7,763 nucleotides of DNA from Methanocalculaceae archaeon (lineage in GTDB: Archaea; Halobacteriota; Methanomicrobia; Methanomicrobiales; Methanocorpusculaceae), in assembly GCA_031255895.1 (NCBI GenBank), contig JAIRRQ010000048.1:1-7763 (forward strand), in the 5' to 3' direction. The notes under the pieces are model-generated. The model was not told the DNA's origin, did not search any database, and saw nothing but the letters and a program-made list of their open reading frames with translations. Shown piece by piece: positions 4,596-7,763 of the stretch. How positions within the stretch are numbered: position 1 is the stretch's first letter; every line of letters starts with the position of its first letter. The position numbers were made by a program, and so were the translations under genes.

Positions 4596-5141
4596 ATGGG
4601 ATATCCAGGAAAGGAAACCAAACAGTACTCATCCCCGAAACGTCGCTTTGAAAAGGCACGTATCGAGAGTGAGCGTGCACTCGCTATCATCTACGGTCTT
4701 CGTAACAAACGTGAGATCTGGAGAGCAACCGATATTCTTCGTAAACACCGCGGAGGAGCCCGTGAAGTGCTCGCAATGATCTCTGCCATCGGCGAGACCA
4801 CAAAAACTGTCGCACGTCGCGATGAACTGATCAGCACTCTTCAGCGCTACGGCATGATCGGTGTGAATGCCGCAATGGATGATATTCTCTCATTAAAAGT
4901 AGAGAACATCTTAGAACGCCGTCTGCAAACCATCGTCTATCGCAAGGGTCTTGCACGTAGCCCAAAACAGGCACGTCAATTAATCACCCACGGTCACATC
5001 GCCATCGATGGTCGACGCGTGTCCATCCCGAGCTATATGGTATCCATCGCAGAAGAAGCAAGCATCGCATACTACGCAACCTCCAGCCTCGCAAGCGATG
5101 CAAACGGTGAACGCCAGCGTATTATGAATGTGAGGGTGTGA
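4596..5141 (+). CDS. rps4: 30S ribosomal protein uS4
   Basis: Primary 16S rRNA-binding protein that helps start 30S assembly at the five-way junction of the 5' domain. The 181 residues match the archaeal length. The N-terminus [20 protein letters not shown] is the classic archaeal/eukaryotic uS4 start. The compact S4 RNA-binding domain spans about residues 106-150 ([20 protein letters not shown], then [20 protein letters not shown]). The C-terminal tail after residue 155 is short and family-typical. Six bases separate it from rps13, and its Shine-Dalgarno sequence GGTGATG straddles the rps13 stop codon, suggesting translational coupling. The stop TGA lies at 5139-5141, just ahead of rps11. 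Confidence 0.97.
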   Translation: MGYPGKETKQYSSPKRRFEKARIESERALAIIYGLRNKREIWRATDILRKHRGGAREVLAMISAIGETTKTVARRDELISTLQRYGMIGVNAAMDDILSLKVENILERRLQTIVYRKGLARSPKQARQLITHGHIAIDGRRVSIPSYMVSIAEEASIAYYATSSLASDANGERQRIMNVRV

Positions 5142-5146
5142 AAACA

Positions 5147-5542
5147 ATGGCAGAAACAAGCGAAAAATGGGGAATTGCACACATTTTTGCATCCTTCAAC
5201 AATACGATCATCACAGTCACTGATTTGTCAGGTGCGGAAACAATCTGTAAGAGCAGCGGTGGTATGGTTGTCAAGCAAGCTCGCAATGAATCTTCTCCGT
5301 ATGCAGCGATGCAGATGGCGATCAACATTGCCCAGTCAACAAAGGAGAAGGGCATCACTGGACTTCACATCCGTGTCCGTGCCCCCGGTAATGGAAAACA
5401 GCGCTCTCCTGGACCAGGAGCACAGGCGGCAATCCGAGCACTTTCTCGTGCTGGCATGCGTATCGGCAGAATCGAAGATGTAACTCCAGTACCGCATGAC
5501 AGTATCCGCCCAGCAGGTGGTAGAAGAGGTAGGAGAGTCTGA
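5147..5542 (+). CDS. rps11: 30S ribosomal protein uS11
   Basis: Protein of the 30S platform, next to the E site and the mRNA 3' side of the decoding region. The 131 residues fit the archaeal form. Conserved elements are [20 protein letters not shown] (11-30), the SSGGMVVK turn, [11 protein letters not shown], and the strongly conserved C-terminal block [20 protein letters not shown] followed by [17 protein letters not shown] and the arginine-rich GGRRGRRV tail. The ATG at 5147 is chosen over GTG at 5138, because the latter overlaps the rps4 stop and falls within the ribosome binding site GAGGGTG (5132-5138), eight bases before the ATG. Its stop TGA runs directly into the rpoD ATG without a spacer. 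Confidence 0.97.
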   Translation: MAETSEKWGIAHIFASFNNTIITVTDLSGAETICKSSGGMVVKQARNESSPYAAMQMAINIAQSTKEKGITGLHIRVRAPGNGKQRSPGPGAQAAIRALSRAGMRIGRIEDVTPVPHDSIRPAGGRRGRRV

Positions 5543-6382
5543 ATGGATCTTGTATTCAGCAGGCTCGATGACTCTGTTGCACGGTTTACTATCAGCGGAG
5601 CAAACCTGGCGTTTGCAAACTCCCTTAGACGTACCATGATCGGCGAGGTGCCAACCATTGCCATCGAAGACGTTCGCATCTATGACAACACTAGTGTTCT
5701 CTTTGATGAAATCCTTGCACACAGACTTGGGCTAGTTCCGATTAAAACCGATCTATCCCAGTTTGTTCCTCGAAATAAGTGCACTTGTGATGATATCGGC
5801 TGCCAGCAATGCACGATTACTTTCACCCTGAGTGTTGAAGGTCCTGGGGTGGTCACCTCTGGTGATTTGATATCCATGGATCCGCGCATAGTTCCGGTGC
5901 ACAAAAACATACCAATCGTGAAACTTTGGGAAGGTCAAAAGGTTGTTCTGGAAGCTATCGCTGAACTCAACACGGGTTCTGAGCATGCCAAATGGCAACC
6001 GACTCTCGCCTGTGGTTACAAAGAGTTCCCGATAATTACTATCCATGACAGTTGCGACGTCTGTGGGAAGTGTGTTGTCGAATGTCCTCGTGACGTTCTC
6101 GAAGTGTCCGACAACACTATTCACATCCGTGTAGTGAACGGCGAAAGCAAAGAAAAGGACTGTTCCATGTGTCGTCTCTGTGAAACTGCATGTGTGAGCA
6201 GCGGGATAGGTGAAAACCCCGCTATTACCATCGATGCTGATAGCACAAAATTCATCTTTGTTGTTGAGAGCGATGGTTCTCTGCCAGTCAAAGAGATCAT
6301 CGAAAGAGCACTGCTGCATATCAAGTTGCGATCCATAGATCTGACTGATGCATTACAGGACATATTTGCTGAGGGACTGTAA
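5543..6382 (+). CDS. rpoD: DNA-directed RNA polymerase subunit D with two ferredoxin-like [4Fe-4S] motifs
   Basis: Homologue of eukaryotic Rpb3/AC40 and of bacterial alpha; pairs with RpoL to form the D-L assembly platform. 279 residues. The alpha-like dimerisation domain begins with FTISGANLAFANSLRRTMIG (15-34) and resumes after about residue 235, ending in ALLHIKLRSIDLTDALQDIF. An inserted domain (about 50-170) holds C80, C82, C87 and C90, spaced like the zinc loop of Rpb3. The ferredoxin-like domain (about 165-225) has two complete motifs: C171-C174-C177 with C181-Pro, and C207-C210-C213 with C217. In Methanosarcina acetivorans such a domain has been reported to bind two [4Fe-4S] clusters; in some other archaea one or both are lost. 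Here all eight ligands are present, so two clusters are expected. This RpoD is unrelated to bacterial sigma-70, also called RpoD. It abuts rps11 and rpl18e with no spacer (TGAATG, TAAATG). Confidence 0.98.
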   Translation: MDLVFSRLDDSVARFTISGANLAFANSLRRTMIGEVPTIAIEDVRIYDNTSVLFDEILAHRLGLVPIKTDLSQFVPRNKCTCDDIGCQQCTITFTLSVEGPGVVTSGDLISMDPRIVPVHKNIPIVKLWEGQKVVLEAIAELNTGSEHAKWQPTLACGYKEFPIITIHDSCDVCGKCVVECPRDVLEVSDNTIHIRVVNGESKEKDCSMCRLCETACVSSGIGENPAITIDADSTKFIFVVESDGSLPVKEIIERALLHIKLRSIDLTDALQDIFAEGL

Positions 6383-6736
6383 ATGAATAAAACAAACCCC
6401 CGTCTCGAATCCCTAATCGGTATGCTTAAACGAGCATCAAGGGAAAACGAGGCTAATATATGGCGAGAAATTGCAGGACGCCTGAACACGTCCACCAAAA
6501 ACTACGCCGAAGTCAACATCGGAAAAATTAGCCGTTACGCGAAAGAGAATGAGATCATCCTGGTCCCTGGGAAAGTCCTTGCGGCAGGCGTGATTACCGC
6601 TCCTGTCAAGATAGCTGCACTCAATTTTTCCGATGCCGCACGTGAGAAAATTATGGAAGCCAATGGCATCTGCATGACAATCGAAGAGCTTGTTATTGCG
6701 AACCCGAAGGGCAGTCGTGTCCGAATCCTGAGGTGA
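6383..6736 (+). CDS. rpl18e: 50S ribosomal protein eL18
   Basis: Archaeal/eukaryotic-specific large-subunit protein (eL18, formerly L18e), structurally related to bacterial L15. The 117 residues are standard for archaea. It opens with MNKTNPRLESLIGMLKRASR, continues with IWREIAGRLNTSTKNYAEVN, carries the family's glycine-rich turn VPGKVLAAGVITAPVKIAAL (61-80), and ends with the NPKGSRVRILR tail that contacts 23S rRNA. The ATG directly follows the rpoD stop (TAAATG), with GAGGG at 6371-6375 as the ribosome binding site inside the rpoD coding sequence. The stop TGA at 6734-6736 is part of the rpl13 Shine-Dalgarno sequence GAGGTGA. Confidence 0.96.
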   Translation: MNKTNPRLESLIGMLKRASRENEANIWREIAGRLNTSTKNYAEVNIGKISRYAKENEIILVPGKVLAAGVITAPVKIAALNFSDAAREKIMEANGICMTIEELVIANPKGSRVRILR

Positions 6737-6742
6737 ACTGGC

Positions 6743-7165
6743 ATGGTAACTGTTATCGATGGAGAAAATCTTCTGCTCGGAAGAATGTGTAGCATTGTTG
6801 CTCAGCGCATTCTTGCAGGCGAGGAAATAGCCATTACCAACGCCGAGAAGGTCATTATCTCTGGTTCCCGTGCGATGGTCATGGAAGAATACTATGTAAA
6901 GCGCGTTCGTGGTTCTGTTGAAGGCGGTCCGTTTTACCCGAGACGCCCGGATCAAATCGTCAAACGCACGATCCGCGGTATGATCCCATACAAGACTCGG
7001 TCAGGAGCAGCGACATTCCGCCGCGTCAAAGTCTACGTAGGTGTTCCTTACGAGCTTAAGGATGTAGATGCAGAAATCCTTGAGACAGCGCATCGCAACC
7101 GATTAAGCAGCGCACGCTACATCACCATTGGTGCAATCAGCACAAACCTTGGAGCAAAGTATTAA
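6743..7165 (+). CDS. rpl13: 50S ribosomal protein uL13
   Basis: Early-assembling large-subunit protein that binds 23S rRNA. The 140 residues are of archaeal length. Typical segments are [20 protein letters not shown] (4-23), [11 protein letters not shown] (33-43), the RNA-contacting stretch [20 protein letters not shown] (61-80) and [20 protein letters not shown] (81-100). The ribosome binding site is a near-perfect GAGGTGA at 6730-6736, six bases before the ATG and coincident with the rpl18e stop, which indicates coupled translation. In archaea uL13 lies with uS9, as here: rps9 follows after 13 bases. Confidence 0.97.
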   Translation: MVTVIDGENLLLGRMCSIVAQRILAGEEIAITNAEKVIISGSRAMVMEEYYVKRVRGSVEGGPFYPRRPDQIVKRTIRGMIPYKTRSGAATFRRVKVYVGVPYELKDVDAEILETAHRNRLSSARYITIGAISTNLGAKY

Positions 7166-7178
7166 TAGGTGGAAAAAG

Positions 7179-7577
7179 ATGAAGATCATTAACACCAGTG
7201 GTAAGAGAAAGACAGCAATTGCGCGTGCTACCCTCAGAGAGGGTAAAGGCAGAGTTCGTATCAACTCAGTTCCGCTTGAAATCTACGGCAGTGAGATCAT
7301 CCGCATGAAGATCTCTGAGGCAATCGCTCTCGCGTCAGATGCAATAGACGATGTAGATGTCGACATTGATGTTTTCGGAGGCGGTGTCATGGGTCAGGCA
7401 GAAGCTATCCGCACGGCACTAGGTCGTGGCATTTTGAACTGGACCAACGATTCGCGTATCAAAGAGATTTACCTCAGCTACGATCGTACGCTTCTTGTCA
7501 ACGATTCGCGCCAGAAAGAAGCAAAAAAACCGCATGGACGTGGTGCACGTGCACGATTCCAAAAATCGTACCGTTAA
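7179..7577 (+). CDS. rps9: 30S ribosomal protein uS9
   Basis: 30S head protein whose C-terminal tail reaches the P-site tRNA anticodon stem. 132 residues. Conserved features are INTSGKRKTAIARATLREGK (4-23), the FGGGVMGQAEAIRTALGRGI block (66-85), and the basic tail KKPHGRGARARFQKSYR (116-132) ending in the invariant Arg. The ATG at 7179 is chosen because AGGTGG (7167-7172) sits six bases before it and homologues start here. The longer frame reaching back to 7128 overlaps rpl13 and adds non-conserved residues. After the stop there is a 95-base spacer, the longest within this cluster. Confidence 0.97.
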   Translation: MKIINTSGKRKTAIARATLREGKGRVRINSVPLEIYGSEIIRMKISEAIALASDAIDDVDVDIDVFGGGVMGQAEAIRTALGRGILNWTNDSRIKEIYLSYDRTLLVNDSRQKEAKKPHGRGARARFQKSYR

Positions 7578-7588
7578 CTCTCGCTTTC

Positions 7589-7602
7589 AGAACATATGTT
7601 CT
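7589..7602. repeat. Perfect 14-bp palindrome between rps9 and rpoN
   Basis: AGAACATATGTTCT is fully self-complementary. It lies 11 bases after the rps9 stop, in the only sizeable spacer of the cluster. A perfect palindrome of this length suits a dimeric DNA-binding protein better than an RNA hairpin, since it leaves no loop. Function unknown. Confidence 0.45.
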
Positions 7603-7606
7603 ACAA

Positions 7607-7631
7607 GGGAGTGAACTCCTCACCCTCTTTT
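7607..7631 (+). terminator. Possible hairpin and T-run terminator after rps9
   Basis: GTGA (7611-7614) pairs with TCAC (7620-7623) around ACTCC, with AGG (7606-7608) and CCT (7624-7626) able to extend the stem past a two-base bulge, followed by CTTTT (7627-7631). An alternative pairing is GGAGT/ACTCC. It could be partial terminator-attenuation ahead of rpoN. The T run is short, so read-through is likely. Confidence 0.3.
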
Positions 7632-7672
7632 GCGAAACAACAGGCAGATTAATAACCTTAGAAGGATAATTG

Positions 7673-7763
7673 ATGATACCAGTTCGATGTTTCACCTGCG
7701 GAAAAGTAATTTCCACAGCGTGGGAAGAATACCAACAGCGTAAGGCTATCGGAGAAGATCCGA
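7673..7763 (+). CDS. rpoN: DNA-directed RNA polymerase subunit N, 3'-truncated by window edge
   Basis: Small zinc-binding subunit homologous to eukaryotic Rpb10; it caps the D-L heterodimer in the polymerase assembly platform. Only the first 30 codons are in the window. The start MIPVRCFTCGKVISTAWEEY is diagnostic, with the first zinc ligands in C6-F-T-C9; the second cysteine pair lies beyond the edge. The ATG at 7673 is preceded by GAAGGA (7661-7666), a modest Shine-Dalgarno sequence. TTAATAA (7649-7655) is TATA-like but only about 21 bases from the ATG, slightly too near for a separate leaderless promoter. Placement after rps9 is the standard archaeal order. This gene is unrelated to bacterial sigma-54, also called RpoN. 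Confidence 0.96.
   Translation, partial: MIPVRCFTCGKVISTAWEEYQQRKAIGEDP

Noticed and set aside
4583..4596. GTGATGA as a C box
   Set aside because: It is the rps13 stop and rps4 ribosome binding site; no D box follows at guide distance.
7128..7178. Longer rps9 starting at 7128
   Set aside because: The extension overlaps rpl13 and is not conserved; ATG 7179 has its own AGGTGG site and matches the family N-terminus.

Overview
The window comes from a euryarchaeon, most likely a methanogen of the Methanomicrobia (Methanomicrobiales would fit). The evidence is an archaeal/eukaryotic-type ribosomal protein cluster (uS13, uS4, uS11, eL18, uL13, uS9) interleaved with archaeal RNA polymerase subunits D and N, an RpoD carrying two complete [4Fe-4S] ferredoxin motifs, an archaeal type-A RNase P RNA, TATA-box-like promoters, T-run terminators, and Shine-Dalgarno sites of the GGAGGTGA type. 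The order-level assignment is inference from gene content and cannot be proven from this window.

Layout. 1-1173: the 3' part of an M20-family metallopeptidase (ArgE/DapE type) on the + strand, cut by the window's left edge and closed by a T-rich archaeal terminator. 1174-3410: about 2.2 kb of AT-rich DNA with no intact conserved protein gene. Its one firm content is the RNase P RNA gene (rnpB, minus strand, about 1581-1900). The rest holds several short unassigned reading frames, a run of back-to-back inverted repeats (2384-2472), and what looks like a decayed or frameshifted minus-strand gene (about 2752-3321) with its own TATA-like element. 3411-3683: rpoL on the minus strand, with a TATA box placed for a nearly leaderless transcript. 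3949-4034: tRNA-Ser(GCU), + strand. 4125-7763: a tightly packed + strand operon rps13-rps4-rps11-rpoD-rpl18e-rpl13-rps9-rpoN (rpoN cut by the right edge). Inside it, neighbouring genes abut or are separated by a few bases, and several Shine-Dalgarno sites overlap the preceding stop codon.

How the genes work together. The operon supplies small- and large-subunit ribosomal proteins along with RNA polymerase subunits. RpoD, RpoL and RpoN are three of the four subunits (D, L, N, P) of the polymerase assembly platform, so one 4.3-kb stretch carries most of that platform, with rpoL divergently transcribed. rnpB and tRNA-Ser add tRNA maturation and decoding, making this an information-processing neighbourhood.

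I found no CRISPR array, insertion sequence or defence system. The least explained part is the 1.2-3.4 kb stretch, and the calls there are marked low confidence. By a rough estimate, AT-rich DNA of this length should contain several open frames of about 60 codons by chance.
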